A stretch of 64,000 nt of DNA, from positions 806,001 to 870,000 of the forward strand of contig NZ_JAKFGN010000001.1 of NCBI RefSeq assembly GCF_021502575.1. Direction: 5' to 3'. Position 1 is the stretch's first letter. The number at the start of each line of letters is the position of its first letter. Shown one piece after another: positions 8,521-19,016 of the stretch. Origin of the DNA: Bradyrhizobium sp. G127. GTDB taxonomy: Bacteria > Pseudomonadota > Alphaproteobacteria > Rhizobiales > Xanthobacteraceae. A model generated the notes under the pieces. That model was given only the letters and a program-made list of their open reading frames with translations, was not told the DNA's origin and ran no database searches. Both the position numbers and the translations under genes were made by a program.

Positions 8521-9713
8521 CGTACTCTAAGAACCTCGACGCCGGGCAAAGGTTTCCCTTCCATCCATTCCAGGAACGCGCCGCCCGCCGTTGAAACGTA
8601 AGTGAAATCTTCCGCGACGCCAGCGTGGTTCAACGCCGCAACGGTGTCGCCGCCGCCGGCGACGGAAATCAGGTTGCCTTCGCGCGTGCGTCCGGCCGCG
8701 TGCCGCGCAGCCTGCACCGTGCCGCGATCGAACGGCTTGCTCTCGAAGGCGCCGAGCGGGCCATTCCAGACGACAGTCGCGGCATCGTCGAACGCCGCGC
8801 GCACGCGATCGACCGACTTCGGCCCGATGTCGAGGATCATGGTGTCAGCCGGCACTGCATCGAGGCCGTAGGCGTGGGACGCGGCATTGGCCTTGAATTC
8901 TCTCGCAACGATCACATCGACCGGCAGAATGACGGCGCATTTCGCCGCTTCCGCCTTCTCCAGAATGCGCAGCGCCGTCGGCGCAAGCTCTTTCTCGCAT
9001 AGCGATTTGCCGACATCGACGCCCTGCGCGTGCAGGAAGGTGTTGGCCATGCCGCCGCCGATCACCAGCGCGTCTACTTTGGTGACAAGGTTTTCGAGGA
9101 GATCGAGCTTGGTCGAAACTTTTGCGCCGCCGATGACTGCGATCACCGGATGGGTCGGGGCTTCCAGCGCCTTGGTCAGCGCGTCGAGTTCGGCCTGCAT
9201 CGAGCGGCCAGCATAGGCGGGGAGTACATGGCCGAGACCTTCGGTCGAGGCGTGGGCGCGGTGCGCGGTCGAGAACGCGTCGTTGACCCAAATGTCACCG
9301 AGCTTCGCCAGTTCGGCGACGAAAGCCGGGTCGTTCTTTTCCTCGCCCTTGTGGAAGCGGGTGTTCTCCAGGCAGATGATGTCGCCGTCCTGCATGGTGG
9401 CGACCGCCGCCTGGGCCTTCTCGCCGATGCAGTCGCCGACGAATTCGACATGACGGCGCAGCAGGTAGGCCAGCATGATTGCGACCGGCTTGAGCGACTC
9501 CTTCGGATCGAAGCCCTTCGGCCGGCCGAAGTGCGAGAGCAGAATGACCCTGCCGCCATGATCGGAGATTTGGACAATGGTCTTGGCGACGCGTTCCAGC
9601 CGCGTGGTGTCGGACACGCGGCCGTTGTCCATGGGCACGTTGAGATCGACGCGCAGCAGCACGCGCTTTCCCTTTACGTCAGCATCATCGAGCGTGCGAA
9701 AAGATTTCGTCAT
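8517..9713 (-). CDS. pgk: Phosphoglycerate kinase
   Basis: The start is the ATG at 9711-9713 (398 residues, the family norm); a longer frame adds 20 residues that resemble no Pgk N-terminus. Pgk transfers phosphate between 1,3-bisphosphoglycerate and ADP in glycolysis and, reversed, in the Calvin cycle. Visible motifs are [49 protein letters not shown] and the nucleotide loop [12 protein letters not shown]. It lies between gap and fba on one strand. The stop codon is part of a palindromic element, so the last residues may be repeat-derived. Confidence 0.97.
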   Translation of the reverse strand: MTKSFRTLDDADVKGKRVLLRVDLNVPMDNGRVSDTTRLERVAKTIVQISDHGGRVILLSHFGRPKGFDPKESLKPVAIMLAYLLRRHVEFVGDCIGEKAQAAVATMQDGDIICLENTRFHKGEEKNDPAFVAELAKLGDIWVNDAFSTAHRAHASTEGLGHVLPAYAGRSMQAELDALTKALEAPTHPVIAVIGGAKVSTKLDLLENLVTKVDALVIGGGMANTFLHAQGVDVGKSLCEKELAPTALRILEKAEAAKCAVILPVDVIVAREFKANAASHAYGLDAVPADTMILDIGPKSVDRVRAAFDDAATVVWNGPLGAFESKPFDRGTVQAARHAAGRTREGNLISVAGGGDTVAALNHAGVAEDFTYVSTAGGAFLEWMEGKPLPGVEVLRVR

Positions 9714-9821
9714 CGATTCCCTGTCCCGGACGCGGTGCAGCGCCTTGAGCGCGGTAACGCGCGTCTTCGACATGCTATGGCGGTGCGCCGCAGAGCCGGG
9801 ACCGCCAGAACATGAAACGGC

Positions 9822-9866
9822 CCCGGGTCAGCAATGCGCCACTGCGTGATGCGTTGTCGACCCGGG
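9822..9866. repeat. CCCGGGTC inverted repeat between gap and pgk
   Basis: CCCGGGTC (9822-9829) is matched by GACCCGGG (9859-9866), with partly complementary inner sequence (AATGCGCCA / TGCGTTG). The left arm CCCCGGGTCAGC is also found in another inverted repeat at 59.86 kb. It may be a dispersed repeat or attenuator; there is no T-run on either side. Confidence 0.6.
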
Positions 9867-9876
9867 ACAAGAAGAT

Positions 9877-10884
9877 TCAGATCAGCTTGCTCATCGCAGC
9901 GGCGGTGTCGGCCATGCGGTTGGAGAAGCCCCACTCGTTATCGTACCACGACAGCACGCGCACCAGTGTTCCGCCCTGCACCTTGGTCTGGTCGAAGGCG
10001 AAGGTGGAGGAGTGCGCGTCGTGGTTGAAGTCGATCGACACGTTGGGGTGGCTGGTGGTGCCGAGGATGCCTTTCAGTTCCTGCGAAGCCGCGCGCTTGA
10101 TGGCGTCGTTGATCTCTTCCTTGGTGGTCGCGCGCTTGGCGACGATCTTGAGATCGATCACCGAGACGTTCGGCGTCGGCACGCGGATCGCGACGCCATC
10201 GAGCTTGCCCTGAAGTTCGGGCAGCACGAGACCGATGGCCTTCGCCGCGCCCGTCGAAGTCGGGATCATGGACAGCGCAGCCGCGCGGCCGCGGTAGAGA
10301 TCGCTGTGCATGGTGTCCAGCGTCGGCTGGTCGCCGGTATAGGCGTGGATCGTGGTCATGAAACCGGTCTCGATGCCGACTGTGTCGTTCAATACCTTGG
10401 CGACCGGCGCGAGGCAGTTCGTGGTGCATGAGCCGTTCGAGACGACGAGGTGATCCTTGGTGAGCTTGTCGTGGTTGACGCCATAGACGATGGTCGCGTC
10501 CGCGCCGTCCGACGGAGCGGACACCAGCACGCGCTTGGCGCCTGCGGTGAGATGCGCCGATGCCTTGGCCTTGGCGCTGAAAATGCCCGTGCATTCCATC
10601 GCGATGTCGATGCCGAGATCCTTCCACGGCAGGGTCGCCGGATCGCGCACCGCGGTGACCTTGATCTTGCCGTTGCCGAGATCGATCGAGTCGCCCTCGA
10701 CTTTCACTTCGCCGGGGAAGCGGCCATGCACCGAGTCAAAGCGGAGCAGGTGGGCGTTGGTTTCGACCGGCCCCAGATCGTTGATGGCGACGACCTGGAT
10801 GTCCGTGCGCTTGGATTCATAGATGGCCCGCAGAATGTTGCGGCCGATACGGCCAAATCCATTGATCGCGACACGGACTGCCAT
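9877..10884 (-). CDS. gap: Glyceraldehyde-3-phosphate dehydrogenase, type I
   Basis: The 335-residue enzyme oxidises glyceraldehyde-3-phosphate to 1,3-bisphosphoglycerate. It shows the N-terminal Rossmann motif INGFGRIGR, Asp36 in VAINDLG (favouring NAD), the catalytic Cys153 in [12 protein letters not shown], the TGDQPTLD loop and the C-terminal [12 protein letters not shown]. It lies downstream of tkt and upstream of pgk on the minus strand, as expected for a central carbon / cbb-like cluster. Confidence 0.97.
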   Translation of the reverse strand: MAVRVAINGFGRIGRNILRAIYESKRTDIQVVAINDLGPVETNAHLLRFDSVHGRFPGEVKVEGDSIDLGNGKIKVTAVRDPATLPWKDLGIDIAMECTGIFSAKAKASAHLTAGAKRVLVSAPSDGADATIVYGVNHDKLTKDHLVVSNGSCTTNCLAPVAKVLNDTVGIETGFMTTIHAYTGDQPTLDTMHSDLYRGRAAALSMIPTSTGAAKAIGLVLPELQGKLDGVAIRVPTPNVSVIDLKIVAKRATTKEEINDAIKRAASQELKGILGTTSHPNVSIDFNHDAHSSTFAFDQTKVQGGTLVRVLSWYDNEWGFSNRMADTAAAMSKLI

Positions 10885-11071
10885 TCAAGTTCTCCTCGAT
10901 AGGTCGGAAATGACGATTTTCGAGGCGGTTTTTGCCCCGAATGACGCCACGATGCAATCACCTGAATCCCGAATGTTCGGGCAGGGTTATCAGGCCCGAA
11001 GCCTCCGGGGCTCCGGAATTTTATTTGCCGCGTTTCCTGCTGCGAGCCGGTGCCCGCATGGTCTGAAACGC

Positions 11072-13057
11072 CTAGAGCCGGGTCTGCGCAGCCTCTGCAA
11101 CGGCCTCGGCGGTGATCCCGAAATGGCGGTACAATTCCTTGTAGGGAGCGCTGGCACCAAATCCGTCCATGCCCACGAAGATGCCGTCGGAACCGATGAT
11201 CGCATCCCAGCCCTGCCGGATTGCCGCCTCGACCCCGATCTTCACCGGTGCGGTGCCGATGATGGCGTCCCGCCTGGCCTTCGGAAGTTCCAGCAACAGA
11301 TCCATGCAGGGGACGGAGACCACCCGCGTCGGAATGCCGCGCGCGGCCAATAGCTTCTGGGCTTCGACCGCCAGAGAGACTTCCGAGCCCGATGCGAAGA
11401 TCGAGACTTTCGCCTCGCCATCGGCCTTTGAGATTTCGTAGGCGCCGTCGGCGCACTTGTTACTGGTGTCGTTCGAAAGGCGCAGCTGTGGCAGGTTCTG
11501 GCGGGTCAGCGCGAGCACGCTCGGGCGGTCCTTGGCTTCGAGCGCGAGCTGCCAGCATTCCAGCGTCTCGACGGTGTCGCAGGGCCGGAACACGTTGAGA
11601 TTGGGAATCGCGCGCAGCGCCGCCATATGCTCGACAGGCTGGTGGGTTGGGCCGTCTTCGCCGAGACCGATCGAATCGTGGGTCAGCACATGGATCACCC
11701 GCTCGCCCATCAGCGCGGACAGCCGCAGCGCCGGGCGCAGATAATCCGAGAACACGAGGAATGTGCCGGAATATGGAATAAGCCCGCCATGCAGCGCCAT
11801 GCCGTTCATGGCGGCGGCCATGCCATGCTCGCGGATGCCGTAGTTGACGTAGCGTCCGCCGTAGTTGTTGGCGGACACGGCGACCATGCCTTTGACGCGG
11901 GTGTTGTTGGAGCCGGTGAGATCGGCCGACCCGCCGATCATTTCCGGCACGGCGGCAGTGAGCACTTCCAGCGTCTGTTCGGAAGCGGTGCGGGTGGCAA
12001 TTTCCTTTGGCGCCGCAGCCAGCGACGCTTTCATCTTCGCCACAGCTTCGGCCAGCGCCTTGGCGGGAAGATCACCCTTCACGCGGCGCTCGAATTCGGC
12101 GCGCACGCCGGCATCTTTCGCGCCGACGGTCTTGGTCCATGCTTCGCGGGCGGCCTTGCCGCGCGATCCGGCGGCGCGCCATGCGTCGAGAATGTCCTGC
12201 GGAACTTCGAACGGCGGCGAATCCCACTTCAGGTTCTTGCGTGCGCCGGCGATTTCATCGGCCCCGAGCGGCGAGCCGTGCGATTTCTCCGAGCCCGCCT
12301 TGTTTGGCGCGCCGAAACCGATTGTGGTCTTGCAGGCGATCAGGCTCGGGCGGTCGGACTTCTGCGCGCGGGCCAATGCATCCGCAATCGCTTTCGGATT
12401 GTGACCGTCGACACGTTCGGCAGTCCAGCCGGCTGACTCGAAGCGCTTCAGCTGATCGACGGAATCCGACAATGAGATCGCGCCGTCGATGGAAATGCCG
12501 TTATCGTCGAACAGCACGACCAGCCGGTTGAGCTTGAGGTGTCCGGCAAAGGCGATGGCTTCCTGGCTGATGCCTTCCATCAGGTCGCCGTCCGATGCCA
12601 GCACGTAGGTGTGGTGATCGACGATATCGCCGCCGAATTCCGCCGCCATGTGGCGCTCCGCCAACGCCATCCCGACAGCGGTGGCGATGCCCTGACCGAG
12701 CGGACCGGTGGTGGTCTCGATGCCAGGCGTGATGAAGTTTTCCGGATGACCCGGCGTCAGCGAACCGAGCTGGCGGAAATTCTTGATCTGCTCGATGGTC
12801 ATCGACGCATTGCCGGTGAGATACAGCAGCGCGTAGAGCAGCATCGAGCCGTGCCCCGCCGAGAGCACGAAGCGGTCGCGGTCCGGCCATGTCGGGTCGC
12901 TGGCGTCGAACTTCAGGAATTGCGTGAAAAGAACCGTCGCGACGTCCGCCGCGCCCATCGGCAGGCCGGGATGGCCCGATTTGGCCTTTTCCACGGCATC
13001 CATGGCGAGTGCGCGAATCGCATTGGCCATACGGGAAGGATCGACACGCACAGTCAT
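11072..13057 (-). CDS. tkt: Transketolase
   Basis: I place the start at the ATG at 13055-13057 (661 residues). The enzyme transfers two-carbon units in the pentose phosphate and Calvin cycles using thiamine diphosphate. Visible are [30 protein letters not shown], the ThDP/Mg motif [13 protein letters not shown], the pyrimidine domain [17 protein letters not shown] and the C-terminal domain. It is the first gene of the tkt-gap-pgk-fba run. It diverges from the DUF4164-zapA pair with a ~265-bp shared intergenic region. Confidence 0.97.
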   Translation of the reverse strand: MTVRVDPSRMANAIRALAMDAVEKAKSGHPGLPMGAADVATVLFTQFLKFDASDPTWPDRDRFVLSAGHGSMLLYALLYLTGNASMTIEQIKNFRQLGSLTPGHPENFITPGIETTTGPLGQGIATAVGMALAERHMAAEFGGDIVDHHTYVLASDGDLMEGISQEAIAFAGHLKLNRLVVLFDDNGISIDGAISLSDSVDQLKRFESAGWTAERVDGHNPKAIADALARAQKSDRPSLIACKTTIGFGAPNKAGSEKSHGSPLGADEIAGARKNLKWDSPPFEVPQDILDAWRAAGSRGKAAREAWTKTVGAKDAGVRAEFERRVKGDLPAKALAEAVAKMKASLAAAPKEIATRTASEQTLEVLTAAVPEMIGGSADLTGSNNTRVKGMVAVSANNYGGRYVNYGIREHGMAAAMNGMALHGGLIPYSGTFLVFSDYLRPALRLSALMGERVIHVLTHDSIGLGEDGPTHQPVEHMAALRAIPNLNVFRPCDTVETLECWQLALEAKDRPSVLALTRQNLPQLRLSNDTSNKCADGAYEISKADGEAKVSIFASGSEVSLAVEAQKLLAARGIPTRVVSVPCMDLLLELPKARRDAIIGTAPVKIGVEAAIRQGWDAIIGSDGIFVGMDGFGASAPYKELYRHFGITAEAVAEAAQTRL

Positions 13058-13323
13058 GGAGGTCCGCCTGACATTCGGTGAGGGAAGTGGCCGCATGTCT
13101 CAAAAATGACACGGCCAGGGAAGCTTTCACCGGGTGGATAGCATCGAGAAACCCTTGAGTCCAAGGGGGCTGGCCCGTTTCTGCCACGGAGTTTTCGCTT
13201 TGTGTGCATAGCTTGCGGCCGGCGTTGCGCGCGGCTCTTCCGGGCCGTAAATTTATCCGCCTAACTACTTGCCGGTCCGCCATTTTTGCGATGCCGGCCA
13301 GAACAAAAGGCCGCCGTTCCGTG

Positions 13324-13653
13324 ATGACCGATCGCAGTGCCAACGGTTTCGCCAATCCAGAGCCCGCCCCGGCGGGAGCGAGCGATATTGAACTCGCGAC
13401 GCGGCGGCTTGCTGCGGCGCTGGATGCGCTCGAAAGCGCCGTCGAACGGCGGCGGGATGCCGACCGCGCGGATGAGGAACTCGGTGCACGAATCCAGGCG
13501 CTCGGCGCCGATCGTTCGCGCCTTGCCAACGAACTCGACGGCACGCTGGTACGGTCTCGCGCGCTGGAGCGGACCAACCGCGAGATCGCGGAACGTCTCG
13601 ACATCGCTATCGACACCATCCGCTCGGTTATCGATTCCGGAGAATCCCCATGA
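13324..13653 (+). CDS. DUF4164 family small coiled-coil protein
   Basis: The protein has 109 residues from the ATG at 13324. It is almost wholly helical and charged, with heptad-like stretches (ATRRLAAALDALESAVERRR; LANELDGTLVRSRALERTNREIAERLDIAIDTI). This matches the small DUF4164 proteins that sit before zapA in alphaproteobacteria. It ends 10 bp before zapA, so the two are co-transcribed. A role as a ZapB-like partner of ZapA is an attractive inference but unproven. Confidence 0.82.
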   Translation: MTDRSANGFANPEPAPAGASDIELATRRLAAALDALESAVERRRDADRADEELGARIQALGADRSRLANELDGTLVRSRALERTNREIAERLDIAIDTIRSVIDSGESP

Positions 13654-13663
13654 GAAAATTGCC

Positions 13664-14047
13664 ATGAGTCACATCAACGTCGTGATCAACGGACGGCAAT
13701 ACCGGATGGCCTGCGAGGCCGGGCAGGAGAACCGTCTGTTGCGGCTGGCCGAGAGCCTGGAGGCGCGGATCGCCGGGTTGCGCGGCAAGTTCGGCGAAAT
13801 CGGCGATCAGCGCCTGACCGTGATGGCGGCTTTGACCGTCGCCGACGAACTGGTTGATGCCGGACAGCGCATCCGGGGCCTTGAGGAAGAACTGAACGCA
13901 TTGCGCGACGTCCGCGTGGTGGCGGCGGATCGCGCCCGTGCCACGCAGTCGGCGGTGGCCAATGCGCTGAATTCGGCCTCCGACCGCATCGAAAAGATGA
14001 CCCAGGCGCTTAATCGTCCGCCACGCAACGGCATCGCGATCGGCTGA
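13664..14047 (+). CDS. zapA: Cell division protein ZapA
   Basis: From the ATG at 13664 the protein has 127 residues. The N-terminal globular half (VVINGRQYRMACEAGQENRLLRLAESLEARI) is the ZapA signature, with the usual DQRLTVMAALTVADEL segment, and the C-terminal half is a coiled coil. ZapA bundles FtsZ filaments at the septum. It is followed by 6S RNA and the 5-formyl-THF cyclo-ligase gene, the same order as in gammaproteobacteria. Confidence 0.93.
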   Translation: MSHINVVINGRQYRMACEAGQENRLLRLAESLEARIAGLRGKFGEIGDQRLTVMAALTVADELVDAGQRIRGLEEELNALRDVRVVAADRARATQSAVANALNSASDRIEKMTQALNRPPRNGIAIG

Positions 14048-14112
14048 AGTCAATCGCAGCGGCATGGCTGGCGCTCCGCCGTGATCGTGACTACATTGGT
14101 TTGGCGAGGCTG

Positions 14113-14272
14113 CGTCGCGCGTCAGAAGCCATAATATCCCCGGGGCCTTATCGATCCTTTAGGGAACTGTCCCTGGCCGGGTCCGTGGACCCGATCATAT
14201 GGTGCCCACCTACTTTCGTAGGTGCTCCGGGATCGAGTGCTTCAACGGCCATCGTGGCTTCGCACTTTTATT
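14113..14272 (+). ncRNA. ssrS: 6S RNA
   Basis: The position between zapA and the cyclo-ligase gene is the classical 6S RNA locus. A closing stem is visible: GAAGCCA (14125-14131) pairs with TGGCTTC (14255-14261). Between them lie the expected imperfect internal helix (ATATCCCCGGGGCC on the left, GCTCCGGGATCGAGTG on the right) and a central apical stem-loop CACCTACTTTCGTAGGTG. A TTTTATTTT run follows (14266-14274). 6S RNA binds the sigma70 RNA polymerase holoenzyme and mimics an open promoter. The ends are approximate. Confidence 0.85.
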
Positions 14273-14324
14273 TTGGCTTCCGGCTTCTTGTCGCGCAGTG
14301 AGTGAATGACAGGGACTTAAGCCG

Positions 14325-14915
14325 GTGGATGGAAACCAATTCCTCGCAAATCTGAAGAACGACTTTCGGCGCGATGCGCTCGCGCGGCGCGACGCGTTGA
14401 GCGATAAGGCCCGGACCGATGCGGCCGAAGCCATCGCCGGCTCACCGTTGCCGGTCGAACTTCCTCCGGACACGATCGTCGCGGGCTATTCGCCGATCAA
14501 TACCGAGCTTGATCCCTTTCCGTTGATGCACGCAGTTGCCGGGAAGGGCGCTGTCCTTGCCCTGCCGGTGATTATCGCGCGCGATCATGCGCTGATCTTT
14601 CGCGCCTGGCGATCGGGAGAGGGACTGGTGCGCGGGCCGTTCGGAATTTTCCAGCCGTCGTCCGACGCGCCCGAAGTCGATCCTGACATTGTGCTGGTAC
14701 CGCTGGCCGCTTTCGACCGCGCCGGCCATCGCATCGGCTATGGCCGAGGTTACTACGACCGCACGCTGCAAAACCTTCGCGCGTCCAAAAAAATCACGGT
14801 GATCGGTCTCGCTTTTGCAGTGCAGGAAATCGAGACGGTGCCGCGACTTCCCCACGACGAGCAGCTCGATTGTGTGCTAACGGAACGCGGGCTGATTGAT
14901 CTGCGGAGTTTGTAA
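14325..14915 (+). CDS. 5-formyltetrahydrofolate cyclo-ligase
   Basis: This 196-residue protein starts at GTG 14325 and converts 5-formyl-THF to 5,10-methenyl-THF with ATP. The family motifs are present: GYSPINTELDPFPLM, VLALPVI, DIVLVPLAAFDRAGHRIGYGRGYYDR (the G-x-G-x-GYYDR loop binds ATP/substrate) and the C-terminal LPHDEQLDCVLTE. The association with zapA and 6S RNA matches ygfA of E. coli. Confidence 0.95.
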   Translation: MDGNQFLANLKNDFRRDALARRDALSDKARTDAAEAIAGSPLPVELPPDTIVAGYSPINTELDPFPLMHAVAGKGAVLALPVIIARDHALIFRAWRSGEGLVRGPFGIFQPSSDAPEVDPDIVLVPLAAFDRAGHRIGYGRGYYDRTLQNLRASKKITVIGLAFAVQEIETVPRLPHDEQLDCVLTERGLIDLRSL

Positions 14916-14916
14916 C

Positions 14917-15396
14917 GTGCAGTCATTTCCGCTTCCATATGCTGTTCAAATCGCGCAGGCGCTTGGGCCTTCTATAATCGCGCTCGCCGCACTGTTAATC
15001 ACTGCCTACTTTGCTTGGAAGCAATGGAGCACAGCGCGCGACAGGCTTCGCCTCGATCTTTTCGACAAGCGCTACGCCTATTTTGTTGTCTTTCGTGAAT
15101 TTATGATTTCTGTCATCCAGCATGGAGATGCGACGAACGATGATCTTCGGAAGTTTTGGCAGGGAATGATTGGGTCAGAATTTGTCTTCGACAAAGAGGT
15201 TACAGAATACGTTGAAAGTGTGAGAAAGCGCGCAGAGTTGCTTCGGTCCAAAAATCGGATACTCGAAAATATCGATAACGGCGAGGCGCGAGCTAGGATG
15301 GCTGACGAGGTTTCAAGCATCTTCCTGAGTATCAACGATGATTTTCCATTGCTTGAGCAGAAGTTTGCTAAATCAATGAACCTAGGAAGTATGTAA
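14917..15396 (+). CDS. Hypothetical single-pass membrane protein, foreign-looking
   Basis: I do not recognise this 159-residue protein. The start is probably GTG 14917, one base after the upstream stop. It has one N-terminal membrane helix (IIALAALLITAYFAWKQW), then RLRLDLFDKRYAYFVVF, a motif frequent in single-TM proteins of unknown function, and a helical cytoplasmic domain. It is visibly AT-richer than its neighbours and uses rarer codons (ATA, AAA, TTT), which suggests transfer. It fits exactly between the cyclo-ligase and the YmdB-like genes (3-bp gap). Confidence 0.7.
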   Translation: MQSFPLPYAVQIAQALGPSIIALAALLITAYFAWKQWSTARDRLRLDLFDKRYAYFVVFREFMISVIQHGDATNDDLRKFWQGMIGSEFVFDKEVTEYVESVRKRAELLRSKNRILENIDNGEARARMADEVSSIFLSINDDFPLLEQKFAKSMNLGSM

Positions 15397-15399
15397 GAC

Positions 15400-16218
15400 A
15401 TGCGTATCCTGTTTGTCGGTGATGTGGTGGGACGAAGCGGCCGCATGGCCGTGAACGAAACCCTTCCGGGCCTTGTCCGTGATTGGAAACTCGATCTTGT
15501 CGTGGTCAACGGTGAAAACGCCGCGGGCGGCTTCGGCATTACCGAGGCGATCTATCATGAACTGCTTGAGGCGGGCGCGGATGCGATCACGCTCGGCAAT
15601 CATTCGTGGGATCAGCGCGAGGCATTGGTTTTCATCGAGCGCGCGCCGCGTCTGATCCGCCCGGCGAATTTTCCGCCGGGCACACCGGGTCGCGGCGCCG
15701 CGCTGGTCGATACCAAGAGCGGCAAGCGCGCGCTGGTCATCAACGGCATCGGCCGCATCTTCATGCAGCCGTTCGACGATCCCTTCGCCATCATCGATCG
15801 CGAGTTGAACGCCTGTCCGTTGCGCGAAGCCGCCGATGCTGTGCTGGTGGATTTCCACGCCGAAGCGTCGAGCGAGAAGCAGGCCATTGGCTACTTCTGC
15901 GACGGCCGCGCCAGTCTCGTGGTCGGCACTCACACCCATGTGCCGACATCGGATCACCGGATTCTCCCGGGCGGCACCGCCTACATGACCGACGCCGGCA
16001 TGACCGGCGACTATCAGTCGATCATCGGGATGGATCGGGAAGAACCGATCGGACGCTTCCTGCGCGGCTATCCGGCCGGGCGCTTCGAGCCTGCGGAGGG
16101 CGTCGCGACCTTGAGCGGCGTTGCGGTGGAAACCGACGATGCGACCGGCCTTGCCGAACGAGTCGCGCCCGTGCGCATCGGCCCGATGCTGGATCGGGCC
16201 GTGCCGGATTTCTGGTAA
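15400..16218 (+). CDS. YmdB-like metallophosphoesterase (TIGR00282 family)
   Basis: The 272-residue protein carries the complete dinuclear metal site: Asp8 (VGDVVG), Glu39-Asn40 (NGENAAGG), Asn67-His68 (LGNHSWD), His153, His178 and His180 (VGTHTHVPT), plus the conserved AYMTDAGMTGDYQSIIGM. Relatives hydrolyse 2',3'-cyclic nucleotides or cAMP; the substrate here is unknown. In many alphaproteobacteria this gene directly follows the 5-formyl-THF cyclo-ligase gene; here a foreign gene lies between them. Confidence 0.92.
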   Translation: MRILFVGDVVGRSGRMAVNETLPGLVRDWKLDLVVVNGENAAGGFGITEAIYHELLEAGADAITLGNHSWDQREALVFIERAPRLIRPANFPPGTPGRGAALVDTKSGKRALVINGIGRIFMQPFDDPFAIIDRELNACPLREAADAVLVDFHAEASSEKQAIGYFCDGRASLVVGTHTHVPTSDHRILPGGTAYMTDAGMTGDYQSIIGMDREEPIGRFLRGYPAGRFEPAEGVATLSGVAVETDDATGLAERVAPVRIGPMLDRAVPDFW

Positions 16219-16221
16219 TCC

Positions 16222-17976
16222 CTAGATTTTGTAGGCCGTCCTGAATCCGCCCCAGTGCCGGCCGTTGACGCGGATCGGCACGTCGATCTCGCGCATCATG
16301 ATGGTCGTGCCGTTGCCCATGTCGCGGGCGTAGCTCTGGATCAGGTAGGAACGGATGTTGCGGCCTGCCGCGAGCCCGGCGGGATCGTTGAAGATGCGGC
16401 GGTTGCGTGAATTCGCCGTATTCCACGTGACGTCGCCCATGCGCTGCGGCTGCGAATAGATCTTGTTGTGCACGGGCAGATAGCCGTTGCGGTCGATGGC
16501 GACGCTGAAGGCGAGCCGCGGATCTTTGGCCAGGAACGCTTCCTGAAATTCCGGCAGCGCCCGGTCCGCCCAACCGAGAAAGCGGGTGCGGTGCTGCACT
16601 GGATCGGTGCTTTCGATCTTGATGTAATCTTCGTCGAACAGATCCTCGATCGATATGTCGCCTTTCGCGACGGCATTTTCGAATATCTTCGTGATCGTGT
16701 CGCCGGCCTCCATCGCCCGTGTGACGAATTCTGTATTCTCGTCGTGGATGCTCCAGACCTTGTCCTCGATCTTTCCCTTGAGCGTGGCATCGGGCGAAAC
16801 GAATTCGGCGCGGACTCCCGCAGGCGTGCGCTCGGTCACCCGAACCTCGCAGGAGCCGATATCTTGCAGCGTTGCCCGCACGACCTGATTCTGGGACAGG
16901 GCATTGGCCTCCGCACCGGAAATCAGAATCCCGGCGATGGAGAGTTCGAGCGCCTCGGCCTTGATCGGAGACGGCTGTGCCGCGATCTCGATGTGAAGGC
17001 GGCACGGCATCCGCTCGGCCTTGCGCTCCTCGCCTTCGTTCTGGCGCAGCAGCACCGCGCAGCGCGTCTTCAGCTTTTCCGCGAACATCGTTACGGCCTT
17101 GCCGGCCTGTGCGACGCTCTCGCCGTGGGTTTCAGCTTCCTTGGCGGCGGTGTCGATTTCCGCGCTGCTGGTGCCGACCGAAACGATGAACTGCGAAGCC
17201 GACGCTGCGTTCTGCGCGATCTCGCCGGTGACTTCGGTCTGTTCGGCCACCGCGCCGTTGACATGTGCGAACACCGGCTTGATGGCATCGATCGCGGCGG
17301 TGATCCGGTGCACCGCGTCGAACGACGTCGCCGCGTCCTGCTGCAGCGCGTCGATCTTCTGCTTGATCTCTTCGGTCGCGCTCTGGGTCTGCACCGCCAG
17401 CGCCTTCACCTCGGAGGCCACGACGGCGAATCCACGGCCGGCGGAGCCCGCGCGCGCGGCTTCAATCGTAGAGTTGAGCGCGAGCAGCGTAGTTTGTTTG
17501 GCGATACTCGCGATCAGGTTGACCACGTTGCCGATCGCTGCCGAGGATTCGCGCAGCCGCTCGACATTCGCACCGGCTTCGCGCGCCGCGGCGCTGGCCT
17601 CGTCCGCGAGCTTGCTGGCGTCGCGCACCTGGGCGCCGATGCCGTGAGCCGATTGCGTGAATTTTTCCGCAGCCTGCGAGAAGGTTTCCGCGGTGGCTTG
17701 CGCGTCGCTGGTGCGGTCGGTCAGAGCGTCGGCGCGATGGCGAATGGCGTGGAGGGTGGTTGCAGTGGATTGCGCGCCGCTCGCCACGGAGGTGGCGGCG
17801 CGCTCGAGCTGGCGAATCATGGCGACCAGTTCGAGTTCGAGGAGTTCCAGAATCTCGCGGGCAGAGTCGTGATGCGACGCCGCGGCAGGTTCCGGCGCCG
17901 GGAGTGCCGGAGCTTCAGAGGCAATAGCGGGCATGGCCTGTTCTGGCTGCCGCTTCCGAAAAAGACCGAACGCCAT
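16222..17976 (-). CDS. Soluble methyl-accepting chemotaxis protein with internal PilZ domain and C-terminal sensor-like module
   Basis: From ATG 17976 the protein has 584 residues and no membrane helix. Residues ~40-300 are the MCP signalling coiled coil, with the tip [20 protein letters not shown] (159-178) and [16 protein letters not shown] PilZ-like domain follows (about 315-400) with R322-x3-R326 and ELSIAG (344-349), the c-di-GMP-binding motifs RxxxR and [D/N]xSxxG with Glu in place of Asp/Asn. Residues ~410-584 form a further module ([26 protein letters not shown]) that recurs at the C-terminus of soluble chemoreceptors. It converges with the phosphodiesterase gene, 4 bp apart. Confidence 0.88.
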   Translation of the reverse strand: MAFGLFRKRQPEQAMPAIASEAPALPAPEPAAASHHDSAREILELLELELVAMIRQLERAATSVASGAQSTATTLHAIRHRADALTDRTSDAQATAETFSQAAEKFTQSAHGIGAQVRDASKLADEASAAAREAGANVERLRESSAAIGNVVNLIASIAKQTTLLALNSTIEAARAGSAGRGFAVVASEVKALAVQTQSATEEIKQKIDALQQDAATSFDAVHRITAAIDAIKPVFAHVNGAVAEQTEVTGEIAQNAASASQFIVSVGTSSAEIDTAAKEAETHGESVAQAGKAVTMFAEKLKTRCAVLLRQNEGEERKAERMPCRLHIEIAAQPSPIKAEALELSIAGILISGAEANALSQNQVVRATLQDIGSCEVRVTERTPAGVRAEFVSPDATLKGKIEDKVWSIHDENTEFVTRAMEAGDTITKIFENAVAKGDISIEDLFDEDYIKIESTDPVQHRTRFLGWADRALPEFQEAFLAKDPRLAFSVAIDRNGYLPVHNKIYSQPQRMGDVTWNTANSRNRRIFNDPAGLAAGRNIRSYLIQSYARDMGNGTTIMMREIDVPIRVNGRHWGGFRTAYKI

Positions 17977-18217
17977 GAGGGCTCTCTGAAATATATGAGT
18001 AATAGATAGGCAGTGTCTCATTCCGGCGTGAAGTCGCGGTTAACTTTCACTGGGCGGACCCACCGTTTCCCCTATCGATGTACCAAAAATCGGGCTTCTG
18101 CCTTTAAATTTGGCCGTTCCCGGCCTATAACGCCGCCCCGCCGGGTTGTTCCAAGAACGATGCCCGCGAATCACGAGACCCTGCAAATTCAGCACTGACG
18201 CCCGAGAGACCCCCCCG

Positions 18218-18964
18218 ATGGCCGGACATTCCCAATTCAAGAACATCATGCACCGCAAGGGCAAACAGGATGCCATGCGGTCCAAGATGTTCGGCAAGCT
18301 GGCGCGGGAAATCACCGTCGCCGCCAAGCTCGGAACTCCGGACCCCGCCATGAACCCGCGCCTGCGCCTCGCGATTACCGCGGCGCGCGCGGAAAACGTG
18401 CCGAAGGACAATATCGAGCGCGCGATCAAGAAGGCCATCGGTAACGACGGCGAGAACTACGATGAGATGCGTTACGAGGGCTACGGCCCCGGTGGCGTCG
18501 CGGTGATCGTCGAGGCGCTGACCGATAACCGCAATCGCGCCGCCTCCGATATCCGCTCCTATTTTACCAAGTCGGGCGGCAACCTCGGCGAAACGGGTTC
18601 CGTTTCCTTCATGTTTGATCGCGTCGGGTTGATCGAATACGACGCCACGGTTGCGTCCGACGACGCCATGCTGGAAGCCGCGATCGAGGCTGGCGCGGAT
18701 GATGTCGCGTCCAGCGAGGATGGACACGAGGTGTACGCCTCGCCGGACACGTTCCGTGACGTCGCCAAGGCGCTGGAAGCGAAGTTCGGCGAGCCGCGCA
18801 AGGCGGCGCTGGTGTGGAAGCCGCAGAACACCATCACGGTCGATGACGAGACCGGGGAAAAGCTGTTCAAGCTGCTCGACCTTCTCAACGAGCACGACGA
18901 CGTCCAGAACGTCTATGCGAACTTCGAAGTGTCCGACGCGCTTGCGGCCAAGATGAACGCCTAA
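18218..18964 (+). CDS. YebC/PmpR family DNA-binding regulatory protein
   Basis: The 248-residue protein begins [18 protein letters not shown], the family's hallmark N-terminus, and continues with [41 protein letters not shown] and [11 protein letters not shown]. Members bind DNA as transcription regulators (PmpR) or help translation of proline-rich tracts, as shown for some YebC homologues. It precedes ruvC, ruvA and ruvB, the usual arrangement. Confidence 0.96.
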   Translation: MAGHSQFKNIMHRKGKQDAMRSKMFGKLAREITVAAKLGTPDPAMNPRLRLAITAARAENVPKDNIERAIKKAIGNDGENYDEMRYEGYGPGGVAVIVEALTDNRNRAASDIRSYFTKSGGNLGETGSVSFMFDRVGLIEYDATVASDDAMLEAAIEAGADDVASSEDGHEVYASPDTFRDVAKALEAKFGEPRKAALVWKPQNTITVDDETGEKLFKLLDLLNEHDDVQNVYANFEVSDALAAKMNA

Positions 18965-19016
18965 AGCCGGTGGTGCTCCGCTGGGCTTGCGACTCGCCCG
19001 GCGGTATCATGGCTTC

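Noticed and set aside
16468-18009. A 513-codon frame antisense to the chemoreceptor gene
   Set aside because: It is a shadow of the MCP coding frame and has unnatural composition.
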